61,719 bases of DNA from Oscillospiraceae bacterium (GCA_015069165.1 SVJD01000007.1:2844-64562); one strand, 5' to 3'; shown: positions 29,161 to 39,087, counted from the stretch's first letter. Program-made: numbers and translations. The notes: a model not told the origin generated them from the letters alone.

Positions 29161-30714
29161 TTACCTCCTTATCAAATCAAATACCGCAGGAATTTTCTTT
29201 TCTTTAATTTCCGCAGCGTGCTGCGCAAATTCCTTGCCGTTCTTTATTGTAAAACCTTTAATTTTAAATGCTCTTGCAAGCGACGCAAATCTCGGCGCAC
29301 CTTTTATCTTTGTAAAACCGCTGCCGCGAGAAGATTTCATCATTGATTTAACCATGCCTAATTTTCCATTATTAACAACTATTGTTATTATCGGCAAATT
29401 TTCTCTTTTTACCGTAGCAAGCTCATTGCAATTCATAAGGAAACCCCCGTCACCGGTAATCAGTACAACAGGCTTATCCGGATGTGCTGTTTGAACACCT
29501 ATGGCAGCGCCCAATCCGAAGCCCATAGTTCCCAAACCGCCGCTCGTTATAAAACGGCCTTTTATCTCAAAAGGATAACCATGAGCTACCCACATTTGAT
29601 GCATTCCCACATCGGTTACTATGTAAACATCATCCCCAAAAGTATCATGAACAGCTTTAAGTACATCATCAATCTCATGTATTTTCAAAGAACCGCTATA
29701 CCATTTTCCATGAGGTTGAACGCTTTTTTCAAGAGCACAAACGGCTTCTTGGGCATCAGACAATATATAACAATCCGGTTTTATTATTTTATATATCTCC
29801 GCTCTGTCGGTATCAATATGAATAACCTTACAAGATTTATCCTTAAGATGTTTTTCAACGGCAGTACGGTTGCTGAATCTCGTTCCTACAGCAATTATCA
29901 AATCACATTTTTCCAGTGCCTCATTAGCTTCGGAATTTCCGTACACTCCCGGGTTTCCCACGTAAAGCTCATGTGAATACGGAATTTCACCTATTGCCAT
30001 AAGAGAGCAGCATACAGGTGCATTAATTTTCTCTGCTAATTTTATAATGCTTTCTGCCGCATTACTGCCTTTAATTCCTCCTCCTGCAAGAATTACCGGT
30101 TTTAAAGATGAATCAATAAGTTTTACTGCCTCCGATAAAACAGCTTCTTCCGGTTGGAACTTTTTACCTTTTATATTAACAAAATCATCCAAAGGCTCCT
30201 CACTTATTGTTCGAATCTCCCCTTCAAGAATATCTTTGGGGATATCAATAAGAACAGGACCTTTTCTTCCCGTGTTTGCTATTTTAAATGCAGCACGCAC
30301 TGTCGGAGCAAGTTCATCAAGAGATTTAACCATAAAGTTATGCTTCGTAACAGACATCGTAATACCTGTTATATCAACCTCTTGAAAACTGTCCGTTCCT
30401 ATAAGAGAAAGCGATACATTTGCCGTAATAAAAACAGTCGGAACAGAATCCATATATGCATTTGCAATTCCGGTTACAAGATTTGTTGCTCCCGGACCGG
30501 AGGTAGCAATACATACACCGGTTTTACCCGAAACTCGAGCATAACCATCGGCAGCATGAGCCGCTCCCTGCTCATGGGAAGTTCTTATATGTCTTATTTT
30601 TTTAGATGCATATAAAGCTTTATAAACGGGCAAAACAGTGCCTCCGGGATAACCGAAAACAACTTGTGTCCCTTCTTCTTCTAAAAGCTTAATCAGTAAC
30701 TTTGCCCCATTCAT
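29161..30714 (-). CDS. ilvB: acetolactate synthase large (catalytic) subunit
   Basis: At 517 residues this thiamine diphosphate enzyme is somewhat shorter than the usual 550-570. It joins two pyruvates to acetolactate, or pyruvate and 2-oxobutyrate to acetohydroxybutyrate. FGYPGGTVLPVY, the catalytic Glu of HEQGAAHAADGYARVSG, SGPGATNLVTGIANAYMDS and EVDITGITMSVTKHN identify the anabolic AHAS. The diphosphate-binding GDGGFLMNCNE is near the C-terminus. The ATG at 30714 follows AAGGAG by 10 nt and overlaps the end of the LtaS-like gene by 26 bp, so translation may be coupled. The shortening is mostly after the GDG motif. Confidence 0.94.
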   Translation of the reverse strand: MNGAKLLIKLLEEEGTQVVFGYPGGTVLPVYKALYASKKIRHIRTSHEQGAAHAADGYARVSGKTGVCIATSGPGATNLVTGIANAYMDSVPTVFITANVSLSLIGTDSFQEVDITGITMSVTKHNFMVKSLDELAPTVRAAFKIANTGRKGPVLIDIPKDILEGEIRTISEEPLDDFVNIKGKKFQPEEAVLSEAVKLIDSSLKPVILAGGGIKGSNAAESIIKLAEKINAPVCCSLMAIGEIPYSHELYVGNPGVYGNSEANEALEKCDLIIAVGTRFSNRTAVEKHLKDKSCKVIHIDTDRAEIYKIIKPDCYILSDAQEAVCALEKSVQPHGKWYSGSLKIHEIDDVLKAVHDTFGDDVYIVTDVGMHQMWVAHGYPFEIKGRFITSGGLGTMGFGLGAAIGVQTAHPDKPVVLITGDGGFLMNCNELATVKRENLPIITIVVNNGKLGMVKSMMKSSRGSGFTKIKGAPRFASLARAFKIKGFTIKNGKEFAQHAAEIKEKKIPAVFDLIRR

Positions 30715-33121
30715 ACTGTTTAGTCTCCTTAAGAACATTGCCTAGCTTTTCGCCTATTATTCTGAGCGATATTTTATCTTCAGCTTCCAACTCCTCATCA
30801 AAGTTATGCAATATTACATTATTCTCATCAACAAATTCAACATTATAAACCGTTTTATTGTCCAAACAGAAATATGTGTCTTTTGTAAAGCCTGTACCTT
30901 TAATAATATACGTATCCGGCTCTTCTTCTGACAGAACGATTTCATCTATCGTAAACGGCAAAAGACCGATTTCATAATCCTCATTTGTAAAATCTACGTC
31001 TTTAAGCTCGTCATACATCTTGTAATATTGTATAGACGAAAATTCAGAAGAATATTTTTCCGTGTCACTGTATACCGTATGGAACTTATTCATAAATGAT
31101 CCATCAATCTTCAATTCCTGACACATAAGTGTTGAAAGTTTGAATAACTCAACAGTTGATTCGCTATTTTCGGATTTCGTAATGCCCATATTATTCCACG
31201 TAAAGAATGGTGTGGAATATTTTTGCTCATGTGTCATCTTATCGCTGACATTTACAAACAATGAAGGTAAGTGGTCCCCATAGAACATAACATACGTAGA
31301 CTCCTCACGTTCAGAAAGCATTGTAATAAGTTCTTTAACCATATTATCAACTTCTTGAAGTTGTTGAACATAATACGCAATAGAACCTTCAATCTCCTTA
31401 TCTTTAATACCTGAAATTTTCATGGTATATTCCGACTCGGGAATAGGATTATATTCTCCGTGTAGCTGAACAGTAATCGCATAAACGAAGTTCTTTCCTT
31501 CGCCGTTACTGTCAAGAGCTTGCTCTATATGATTAAGGAAAACCATATCATTTGACCATATAACCGAAGGTTTCTTCTCTGCATCAGGCATACATTCATA
31601 CGGAATATACGTATCAAATCCCAAATTTTCGTATACTTCATGGCGTTTAAAGAATTCTCCCTGATAGTTATGGATTGCCGTTGTAGCATATTTCTCCCCT
31701 GAAAAATATCTTGTCAAACTATCTACAGGATTATTGTATATATGCTGAACATACGGACTATATCCGAGCGGAACATTTTGAATACTTAAACCTGTAATAA
31801 ATTCAAACTCACTCTTAACAGTAAGCCCTCCGAATACAGGTACTTTTACCGTGCCCGAAGTATAATCCTTCATTAACGAACGCATAAAAGGCATGGGATC
31901 TTCTTCCAATTTTAAGCCGGGATAATTCAAAATATCGCAGAATGATTCCAATTGTATAACAATTACATTTTGAGGATTCGACTGTCCGTCATACGGAATG
32001 TATTCTTCTTCAACGGTATCGTATATAACATCTATAACCGTTTCATCGTAGCCTTCCGGCTCAACAACGAGCGAATCAACCGAATAAAATAAAAAGCTGT
32101 AAACGAAACCTTTTTTGTCGTATTCATCCTTACCTGTTCGGCTCTCTGTTTGCATAAAACTCATACCGCTTACAAGATATACACTGCTTACAACAATCAT
32201 TACAAATATTAAAGATGCAATCATTTTAACCAGTGAAAATTTTCTCTTCTTTTCTTTGAGGACAAGGAAAATAAGTGCAGTAATTGCAGCCAATACCAAT
32301 ACAATAATCGTTACAATGAATAATTTGCTGTAATATGAAAAGAATGCTCTTAAACCCTCTCTGACCGAGAAAACATCAAGGAAAAGCACGGGTTCGAAAG
32401 TTTTCTTGCTCTTGCAAAAACTAATTACTGCAAGTGTCGCCCATAAAATTGTATACAGAGAAATGGCAACTTTCGGTCTTCTTACCCAAAAGATAACAGA
32501 ACCAAATGCAGCGAAGCACAAAAGGTTACAACCAAAAATATCAGGCGAAAGCAAAAAAGCCGAAAATGGCTTTATGATGCTTTTCATCTGTGCCATTTGA
32601 AGAGCTGTAACCATTACAACAGAATAAAGCATATACATTTGTAATGTATTAAACAAGGAACGATACTTTGAAGGCTCATGCTTCTTTTCTCCAAGAAAAA
32701 CAAGTACAGAAACAAGTATCAGAATGGCTGCAGTAGCCATTCCGAGTTTAATTCTGTTATACGCAATACAATTCCATAAAAACCACAAAGCCGTCATGAA
32801 GCAGAAACCTGCTTTTCTCTTTTGCAAAAAGTAGCTCGGCAATGTAAACAAGAACAGAGTCATCATTCTCGGCACGATAAGTGCGAGTACAAAAGGAAAT
32901 TCATTTAATGAACCCTCTGAATTTAAGTTAAAAGCAAAAAGTGTTAAGAACGCAACGAAAGCGTGCAGCAAAAACCATTTATAAAAGGTTTTTAATCTAC
33001 TTTCTCTGAAAGAAGACATCTCTGCTACAGCATCGTTTAACATACTTTCAACAACTTCGCTGAAAGTTCTTCTTTTTTTTTCTGGCTTTTCGGAATTAAT
33101 TTTCCGCAATTTTTTCAACAT
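30689..33121 (-). CDS. LtaS-like sulfatase-fold membrane phosphoglycerol transferase
   Basis: This is an 810-residue protein. Residues 1-45 are cytoplasmic, then about ten helices span to residue 330, and a large extracellular sulfatase/alkaline-phosphatase-type domain (about 380-690) follows. That domain holds VIVIQLESFCDI, the nucleophile region VPVFGGLTVKSEFEF, HNYQGEFFKRH and FYGDHLPSL, typical of lipoteichoic acid synthases and phosphoglycerol transferases. The last 90 residues form an extra beta domain (YIIKGTGFTKDTYFCLDN), like TIG/IPT modules. It has more helices than the five of classical LtaS. Likely product: polyglycerol phosphate or a phosphoglycerol-decorated glycan. GGCGGAG lies 9 nt before its ATG. 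It overlaps both neighbours by 26 bp. Confidence 0.8.
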   Translation of the reverse strand: MLKKLRKINSEKPEKKRRTFSEVVESMLNDAVAEMSSFRESRLKTFYKWFLLHAFVAFLTLFAFNLNSEGSLNEFPFVLALIVPRMMTLFLFTLPSYFLQKRKAGFCFMTALWFLWNCIAYNRIKLGMATAAILILVSVLVFLGEKKHEPSKYRSLFNTLQMYMLYSVVMVTALQMAQMKSIIKPFSAFLLSPDIFGCNLLCFAAFGSVIFWVRRPKVAISLYTILWATLAVISFCKSKKTFEPVLFLDVFSVREGLRAFFSYYSKLFIVTIIVLVLAAITALIFLVLKEKKRKFSLVKMIASLIFVMIVVSSVYLVSGMSFMQTESRTGKDEYDKKGFVYSFLFYSVDSLVVEPEGYDETVIDVIYDTVEEEYIPYDGQSNPQNVIVIQLESFCDILNYPGLKLEEDPMPFMRSLMKDYTSGTVKVPVFGGLTVKSEFEFITGLSIQNVPLGYSPYVQHIYNNPVDSLTRYFSGEKYATTAIHNYQGEFFKRHEVYENLGFDTYIPYECMPDAEKKPSVIWSNDMVFLNHIEQALDSNGEGKNFVYAITVQLHGEYNPIPESEYTMKISGIKDKEIEGSIAYYVQQLQEVDNMVKELITMLSEREESTYVMFYGDHLPSLFVNVSDKMTHEQKYSTPFFTWNNMGITKSENSESTVELFKLSTLMCQELKIDGSFMNKFHTVYSDTEKYSSEFSSIQYYKMYDELKDVDFTNEDYEIGLLPFTIDEIVLSEEEPDTYIIKGTGFTKDTYFCLDNKTVYNVEFVDENNVILHNFDEELEAEDKISLRIIGEKLGNVLKETKQYEWGKVTD

Positions 33122-33659
33122 AAGAATAATCTCCGCCTTTTTCGTCTATTGTTATACTTTCGATAACAACATCATCTGTCGGTCTGTCATATCTGTCTGT
33201 TTCTGTCTTTGAAATTTCCAAAACAACTTCAAGACCCGAAGTCACCTTTCCGAATCCTGCGTACTGTCTGTCCAAGAAAGTACAATCGGCTGCACAAATA
33301 AAGAATTGAGAACCTGCAGTATCAGGCTGATTTGTACGAGCCATAGAAATAACTCCCGGCACATGCGAAATATCATTTTTGAAACCGTTAATTGCAAATT
33401 CACCTTTGATTACATAACCCGGACCGCCGCAACCTGTACCTGTGGGATCTCCGCCTTGTATCATAAAACCCTCAATTACTCTGTGGAAAATAAGTCCGTT
33501 ATAGTAACCGCTTTTGGCAAGCGATATAAAATTCGCCACTGTGTTATATGCAACATCCTGATAAAGTTCAAGCTCAACTACTCCGTAATTTGCTATTTTC
33601 AATGTCGCGGTCGGATGTGCAAGAGTTTTATTTTTTTCGATTATTTCTTGATTTTTCAT
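33096..33659 (-). CDS. cyclophilin-type peptidyl-prolyl isomerase, cytoplasmic
   Basis: A 187-residue PpiB-type cyclophilin that speeds proline cis-trans isomerisation in folding. Typical motifs are YNTVANFISLAKSGYY, GLIFHRVIEGFMIQGGDPTGTG, SMARTNQPDTAGSQFFIC and FGKVTSGLEV. The catalytic Arg of FHRV and the QFFIC segment are present. No signal peptide is seen. It is about 60-70% similar by eye to the lipoprotein cyclophilin upstream, indicating a local gene duplication. Its 3' end overlaps the start of the LtaS-like gene. Confidence 0.93.
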   Translation of the reverse strand: MKNQEIIEKNKTLAHPTATLKIANYGVVELELYQDVAYNTVANFISLAKSGYYNGLIFHRVIEGFMIQGGDPTGTGCGGPGYVIKGEFAINGFKNDISHVPGVISMARTNQPDTAGSQFFICAADCTFLDRQYAGFGKVTSGLEVVLEISKTETDRYDRPTDDVVIESITIDEKGGDYSYVEKIAEN

Positions 33660-33680
33660 TTTAATTCTCCTCTTTTATAT

Positions 33681-34322
33681 TCACTCCGGAAGTTTCTCAA
33701 CATATGAGTAATCTCCGCCTTTTTCGTCAACAACTACGCTTTCAATGACTATAGGAGTTTCAGGCGACGAATCATAGTTATCTCCCTGTTTTGCAATTTC
33801 ATATGCAACTTCAAGGCCTGACGTCACCTTACCGAATGCAGCATACTGACCGTCAAGTCCGCTGCAATCAGAAGTACAAATGAAGAATTGAGAACCTGCA
33901 GAATCCGGAGGTGTAGCTCTTGCCATAGAAATAACACCGGGCTCATGTGAAAGATTGTTCTCAAATCCGTTAGCAGAAAACTCACCTTTAATACTGTAGC
34001 CGGGACCGCCGCCACCGTTTCCGTCAGGGTCGCCGCCTTGAATCATAAAGCCTTCTATTACTCTGTGGAATGTAAGACCATCATAAAAACCTGATTTTGC
34101 AAGCGTAACAAAGTTTGCTACAGTATTCGGTGCAACATCCTGATAAAGCTCAAGAACTATAACGCCGTAATCTTTTACTGTCATTGTAACAACGGGATGC
34201 GCTTTTCCTTCGTTTTCAGCAGCTTGTTTTTCTGAATCATTTTTGCATGAAACAAACATTACGCAAGATAAAATAACTGCAAGTATAAAGCACACTGTTT
34301 TTGTAAAAGTTTTAAATTTCAT
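33681..34322 (-). CDS. cyclophilin-type peptidyl-prolyl isomerase, lipoprotein
   Basis: This 213-residue cyclophilin has a lipoprotein signal: MKFKTFTKTVCF, hydrophobic core and lipobox FVSC (Cys at 26), then a charged linker. The isomerase domain carries PNTVANFVTLAKSGFYDG, FHRVIEGFMIQGGDPDGNGG and SMARATPPDSAGSQFFICTSDC. It is expected on the outer face of the membrane, helping exported proteins fold. Its paralogue sits 21 bp downstream and lacks the signal, so the pair covers both compartments. It starts 21 bp after the aconitase-family gene in the same direction. Confidence 0.92.
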   Translation of the reverse strand: MKFKTFTKTVCFILAVILSCVMFVSCKNDSEKQAAENEGKAHPVVTMTVKDYGVIVLELYQDVAPNTVANFVTLAKSGFYDGLTFHRVIEGFMIQGGDPDGNGGGGPGYSIKGEFSANGFENNLSHEPGVISMARATPPDSAGSQFFICTSDCSGLDGQYAAFGKVTSGLEVAYEIAKQGDNYDSSPETPIVIESVVVDEKGGDYSYVEKLPE

Positions 34323-34343
34323 ATTTACTCCTCCGATTACTTA

Positions 34344-36629
34344 TCAGTTATAGAAATTAATCAAGCTGCCTGCAAGAATAATTTTTCTTTCGTCATCTGA
34401 CAAGTCATTAAGTTGAAGAACTGTTTCATCAATATTTCCGTTTTTACGGTAAATTGTAGCTTTAACATCTGCAATTTTTTCTTCTACTGCCTTACGGATT
34501 CCGGGAACGAAAATTCTGTCTCCGCACTCTAATTTCAATCCTTCAAAATCTTCTGTTGTAAACGGAAGCATTCCCCAGTTAATGAGGTTACTGCGATATC
34601 TCTTTGTAGCATAAGCAGAAGCAATATTTGCCCAACCTCCGAGAACTTTCTGGCAAGATGCAGCTTGTTCTCTCGCAGAGCCGTCACCCGGTTTTACTGC
34701 TGCAACAACACTTCCTATTCCTGTTGTGTTTGCCAAAGTAGTAACATCACCGATTCCGTTGTAAATGTTATTCAATACTTCAACGCTTGACATATCTCCT
34801 TCTACATATTCGAGTCTTGCCTTTTCTGCCGAAGCTATTCTCTTTGCTCTGCCAACGTACTCAGGATCTTTTCTTGAAAGAGTAAATTCAGCAAGTCTTA
34901 AAGGGTTTGAACGATAAGACGAAGTTTCGCCGCTGGGAATAAGCTCGTCTGTTGTTGTAACGGGATCATCAATTACACAAGCAGCTTCAAGCAAAATATT
35001 ATCTGTGAGAGCTTGCATTTTCGGCCAGTCTGCAATGTTGGGACCATATTTCAAAGGAGCTTCTTCTTGCGCTTTGCCGTAACCGAAATACAATCTGTTC
35101 TCATATACTGTTTTATCGAATTTATATTCAACAGGACTTTCTTCAAGGCCGATTTCAGCCGCAATTTCATCAGCAGGAGTAAGTATTCCTCCGTTTCTTG
35201 CAGTAGCCGCAATAGAACGAGCGTCCATAAGCGCAACCCAAGAAATCTGTCCGTCAGACGGCTTTGAGCCCTCTCTGTTGGGGAAGTTTCTTGTTGTATG
35301 TCTTATACTGAATCCATTGTTTGAAGGTACATCGCCTGCGCCGAAGCAAGGTCCGCAGAAAGCAGTTCTTATTGTAGCACCTGCATTCATAAGGTCCGCC
35401 ATAACTTCGTTTCTTGTAAGAGCGATTGAAACAGGCTGGCTGGCAGGATAAACGCTCAAAGAGAATGAGCCGGTACCGATAGATTTACCTGCAAGAATTT
35501 CATTTGCTCTGCAAATATTTTCAAATGTACCGCCTGAACATCCTGCGATTACACCTTGGTCAACATATACTTTGCCGTCACGAACTTTCTCTGTAAGTCT
35601 GTATTCACGCACTTTGTCTCCGTATTGCTCAATACCTTTTGCTTCTACTTCTTTGAAAATTTCCTCTGCATTATCAATAAGCTCTCTTACTGTGTACACA
35701 TTGCTTGGATGGAAAGGCATCGCTATCATTGACGGAATACTTGCCATATCCACTACTAAAGCGCCATCGTAGTAAGCACCTTCTTGAGGTTTCATTTCTT
35801 TATAATCCTCAGGTCTTGCGTGAACTGTAAGATAATCTTTTACCTTATCGTCTGTTTCCCAAATTGATGACCAGCAAGTTGTTTCTGTTGTCATAACGTC
35901 AATACCGTTTCTGTACTCAACAGAAAGCTCTTTTACGCCGGGGCCTACGAATTCCATAACTTTATTTTTAACAAAACCGTCAGCAAATACTGCTTTTATA
36001 ATTGCAAGTGCTATATCCTGAGGACCTACACCCGGTCTCGGTTTGCCGTCTAAATATATACAGATTACTTCAGGCTTGTTTACCTCATAAGGTCTTGAAA
36101 GAAGTTGCTTTACAAGCTCAGGACCGCCCTCGCCTACCGCCATTGTGCCCAAAGCACCATAACGAGTGTGGCTGTCAGAGCCTATAATCATTTTGCCGCA
36201 GCCTGCCATCATTTCTCTCATGTACTGATGAATAACTGCTTGATGCGCAGGAACGTAAATTCCGCCGTATTTTACTGCTGCAGAATGTCCGAAAACATGG
36301 TCGTCTTCGTTAATTGTGCCGCCAACTGCGCAAAGTGAATTATGGCAGTTAGTAAGAACGTACGGTACAGGGAATTTCTTTAATCCGCTTGCTCTTGCTG
36401 TTTGTATAATTCCCACATATGTAATATCATGGGAAGCCAATGAATCAAATTTCAGCTTCAATTTACTTTGGTCTGCAGTACCTTCTATAACGTGGTTTGC
36501 AAGTATTGAATAACAAATAGTACCTTTTGCTGCTTGCGCTTTCTCGGCCGCACTGCGTCCTGCTTCTTTTTCCGGCACCAATTTGCCGTTAACATAATAA
36601 ACTCCGCTGTTGATTTTATCAATTTTCAT
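34344..36629 (-). CDS. aconitase-family hydratase (YbhJ-like, 4Fe-4S)
   Basis: The 761-residue protein belongs to the aconitase superfamily. Signatures include VPYVLTNCHNSLCAVGGTINEDDHVFG, IIGSDSHTRYGALGTMAVGEGGPELV, GVIAGCSGGTFENI and RTAFCGPCFGAGDVPSNNG. The Cys of GCSGG and the two of CGPC fit the three ligands of the 4Fe-4S cluster. A swivel domain with SYRSNPLRLAEFTLSRKDPEYVGRAKRI follows. Its overall look is closest to the hydratase/YbhJ-like branch, whose substrate is often not established, so I name the family rather than a reaction. No citrate synthase or isocitrate dehydrogenase is nearby. It starts 39 bp after the ABC permease gene. Confidence 0.8.
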   Translation of the reverse strand: MKIDKINSGVYYVNGKLVPEKEAGRSAAEKAQAAKGTICYSILANHVIEGTADQSKLKLKFDSLASHDITYVGIIQTARASGLKKFPVPYVLTNCHNSLCAVGGTINEDDHVFGHSAAVKYGGIYVPAHQAVIHQYMREMMAGCGKMIIGSDSHTRYGALGTMAVGEGGPELVKQLLSRPYEVNKPEVICIYLDGKPRPGVGPQDIALAIIKAVFADGFVKNKVMEFVGPGVKELSVEYRNGIDVMTTETTCWSSIWETDDKVKDYLTVHARPEDYKEMKPQEGAYYDGALVVDMASIPSMIAMPFHPSNVYTVRELIDNAEEIFKEVEAKGIEQYGDKVREYRLTEKVRDGKVYVDQGVIAGCSGGTFENICRANEILAGKSIGTGSFSLSVYPASQPVSIALTRNEVMADLMNAGATIRTAFCGPCFGAGDVPSNNGFSIRHTTRNFPNREGSKPSDGQISWVALMDARSIAATARNGGILTPADEIAAEIGLEESPVEYKFDKTVYENRLYFGYGKAQEEAPLKYGPNIADWPKMQALTDNILLEAACVIDDPVTTTDELIPSGETSSYRSNPLRLAEFTLSRKDPEYVGRAKRIASAEKARLEYVEGDMSSVEVLNNIYNGIGDVTTLANTTGIGSVVAAVKPGDGSAREQAASCQKVLGGWANIASAYATKRYRSNLINWGMLPFTTEDFEGLKLECGDRIFVPGIRKAVEEKIADVKATIYRKNGNIDETVLQLNDLSDDERKIILAGSLINFYN

Positions 36630-36668
36630 TAAAGTTCACCTTTTCCTTCTATAAATAAATTAAAACTT

Positions 36669-38246
36669 TTAACCCTTTTCGAGCCGCTTATTCAGTAAAT
36701 ATCTCGTAATTAACAAGCATACAAATATCACAATCGGCTCAACTACCAATGTCAGCTCTTTTGTAAAAAATCCCGCCATGTATAAACCGAACGGAATCAT
36801 ATAAATAACCGTTAAAAATATACCCGCAAGTATTCCGAGTAAACCGTTAAAATTCTGTTTAACTGCCTCAGTTTCCTTGTCCCAGTATAATTTAGGCTTT
36901 ACCAGGTCTATAAGCAATCCGCTGTACGAAAACGGCAATGCTCCTACCGGGATAATCGCTAACCCATATATAATATACAAAAAATCAATTTTTAGCAACA
37001 TACCAAATAAAAATATAAATATTTCGCCTGCGATTAAATACAAAATCACAGCCGCCTTTATTCTGCCTTTTGCCTGATTCTTCAAACTCACAGGTACAAT
37101 TTGCGTAATCCAATAGCATTTGCCCTCTCTGGACAAAGATGTAGACGGCACCATATTCATCGACATAATTGCAAAGGCAATAAAAACACCTATCATTGCA
37201 ATCTCAAATACTCCCAAAAAATCCAATTTTATTTGCACAATGCGCTTCGAAATCATAAATGCCGCAACCGGCGCAATTACGATATTAATAACACAATTAA
37301 GTGCATAAACGGGACTTCTTAATATAGTTTTGGTTTCTTTTACGCAAAAGGCGTTATGCTGCCCTCTTTGACTGAATTTTACCAATGCTTTTGTACTTTT
37401 GGGTACGGAATGCATTTTCTCTGTTATACTGTCATATATATATCCGCCGCACAAATAAACCATAAGCATTATTAATAGTGCAAAAACAATACTGAAAAAT
37501 AAAAATGCTGAAGATTTTATACCGACTGCCGTAAGTGATTTACTGAAAAAGAAAGAATTCAAAAGAATTTTATTAAATGTATGTGTTTTTGTTAATAGTG
37601 CAGTTAAAAGTTCGTTATTATTGCTAAAAAGCAAACTTATGCAAACCAGCAATGCTCCAAGAAATGTCGCTGCAGCTTCTTTTAATCTGAAATTTGAAGC
37701 AAATCTCATTATCAGAGAAATCAGCACAAATGAAATTGCAAGGGGCATCGACGGAAAAAAAACTGTTCCCAATAACATTTTGAACAGTAAGGACATTGAA
37801 AAGCCTGTTTTTACAAAAAACACAATAAAACCCGGGAACAAAAACAAACATGAAGAAATCAGCGCAGTAGTGTAAAGTGTTAAATAATTTACTAAAAATA
37901 TGTGTTTTTTCTTTATAGGCAGCGGTGTAAGTATTTGTTTGTCTTTATCGCCAAACATTATACCGAAAGCAGAAAAAATCGATGTAAAAAACACGATTGC
38001 GTTTGCCATAATTGTAATAGCAGAAAAATATCCTTCTGTATTATCGGAAGCAGCAAAAACATCATATATCGCGCTCATAACTATTCCGTACGGAACAAAA
38101 ATACATACACAAATTACACAAAGAATCAAAGCAGCCGCCAAAGAGGAAATTTTGTGATTACGCATTAGAAAAAAGGCTTCTTTTATCCTCTGAAAGCCTA
38201 ATTTATATTTAAATTGAAATTTTAATAATACTGCAAATTTTCTCAT
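36669..38246 (-). CDS. ABC-2-type transporter permease
   Basis: A 525-residue polytopic membrane protein with about 12 helices and a central soluble loop (KFSQRGQHNAFCVKETKTILRSPVY). No solute-binding partner is present, so it is more likely an exporter or a resistance/bacteriocin-type pump than an importer. The ATG at 38246 has AAGGTGA 5 nt upstream; an in-frame GTG at 38255 falls within that site. It directly follows the ATPase gene, 26 bp away. The substrate is unknown. The loop segment between helices 6 and 7 matches the pattern of YtrC/ABC-type permeases only loosely. Confidence 0.75.
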   Translation of the reverse strand: MRKFAVLLKFQFKYKLGFQRIKEAFFLMRNHKISSLAAALILCVICVCIFVPYGIVMSAIYDVFAASDNTEGYFSAITIMANAIVFFTSIFSAFGIMFGDKDKQILTPLPIKKKHIFLVNYLTLYTTALISSCLFLFPGFIVFFVKTGFSMSLLFKMLLGTVFFPSMPLAISFVLISLIMRFASNFRLKEAAATFLGALLVCISLLFSNNNELLTALLTKTHTFNKILLNSFFFSKSLTAVGIKSSAFLFFSIVFALLIMLMVYLCGGYIYDSITEKMHSVPKSTKALVKFSQRGQHNAFCVKETKTILRSPVYALNCVINIVIAPVAAFMISKRIVQIKLDFLGVFEIAMIGVFIAFAIMSMNMVPSTSLSREGKCYWITQIVPVSLKNQAKGRIKAAVILYLIAGEIFIFLFGMLLKIDFLYIIYGLAIIPVGALPFSYSGLLIDLVKPKLYWDKETEAVKQNFNGLLGILAGIFLTVIYMIPFGLYMAGFFTKELTLVVEPIVIFVCLLITRYLLNKRLEKG

Positions 38247-38272
38247 AACAGTCACCTTCTTTTTCTGTTATC

Positions 38273-39004
38273 TCAATTACCCTTTACAATATTCATAAAA
38301 ACATCTTCCAAAGAAGAATCACCGGTATTAGCTTTTGCTTTAAGTTCTTCAACTGTGCCTATTGCTACAAGCTCGCTTCGGTTAATAATCCCGACTCTGT
38401 CACATAACTTTTCGGCAACTTCTAAGATGTGTGTGGAGAAAAAAACAGTATTTCCCTTTTTGCAATGTTCTTTCATTTCATCTTTTAAAGTTTTCACTGC
38501 CATAGGGTCAAGACCTACCATAGGTTCATCAAGAATCCATAATTTAGGTTGATGTACAAGAGCAGCTGTAATAACAAGTTTTTGGCGCATACCATGAGAA
38601 AAGCTTTTAATTTGCTGATTTATCGCACTTTCAATACCGAAAGCTTTGATATATTTATTAATTCTCTCTTTTCTGTCATTTACCGGCACATCATAAACGT
38701 CCGCCATAAAATTTAAATATTCATTTCCTGTAAGTCTTTCATATATATCCGGATTATCGGGAACATAACCAATAATCTTTTTGCAATCAACAGGACGTTT
38801 TGACATGCTCATACCATCAACAAAGACTTCGCCTTGCGTTGGTTTCAAAATACCGGTAATCATTTTAATTACAGTTGATTTACCGGCACCGTTAGGTCCG
38901 ATAAAGCCGAAAATTTCACCCTTTTCAACTTTAAGATTCACATCCAATACTGCAGGCACACTGTTAATATCATATATTTTGGTTAAAGAATTCAATTCTA
39001 ACAA
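38273..39004 (-). CDS. ABC transporter ATP-binding protein
   Basis: The 243-residue ATPase has Walker A GPNGAGKST, the Q-loop region GYVPDNPDIYERLTGNEYL, signature FSHGMRQKL, Walker B LWILDEPMVGLDP and the switch His in FFSTHILEV. It fits the ABC-2 exporter (CcmA/YtrB-like) class. The signature reads SHGMR rather than the textbook SGGQ, which is common in this class. The start is a TTG with GGAGG 9 nt upstream. It pairs with the permease gene downstream and begins the second long leftward string. Confidence 0.93.
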   Translation of the reverse strand: MLELNSLTKIYDINSVPAVLDVNLKVEKGEIFGFIGPNGAGKSTVIKMITGILKPTQGEVFVDGMSMSKRPVDCKKIIGYVPDNPDIYERLTGNEYLNFMADVYDVPVNDRKERINKYIKAFGIESAINQQIKSFSHGMRQKLVITAALVHQPKLWILDEPMVGLDPMAVKTLKDEMKEHCKKGNTVFFSTHILEVAEKLCDRVGIINRSELVAIGTVEELKAKANTGDSSLEDVFMNIVKGN

Positions 39005-39033
39005 TTTACTGTTCCTCCGAATATTTGTCAGTA

Positions 39034-39042
39034 ATTATAGCA
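39034..39042 (-). promoter_or_regulatory. extended -10 promoter of the ABC transporter string
   Basis: On the minus strand TGCTATAAT forms an extended -10, between the terminator at 39061 and the TTG start at 39004. No good -35 is seen, as is usual for extended -10 promoters. Confidence 0.5.
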
Positions 39043-39060
39043 CAAAATCTCCTTATATGC

Positions 39061-39087
39061 AAAAAGGAGCTGTATAGACAGCTCCTT
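39061..39087 (-). terminator. terminator after the efp/CD1247-like pair
   Basis: AAGGAGCTGT (39064-39073), loop ATAG and ACAGCTCCTT (39078-39087) form a perfect 10-bp stem. On the minus strand it is followed by TTT. Confidence 0.85.
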
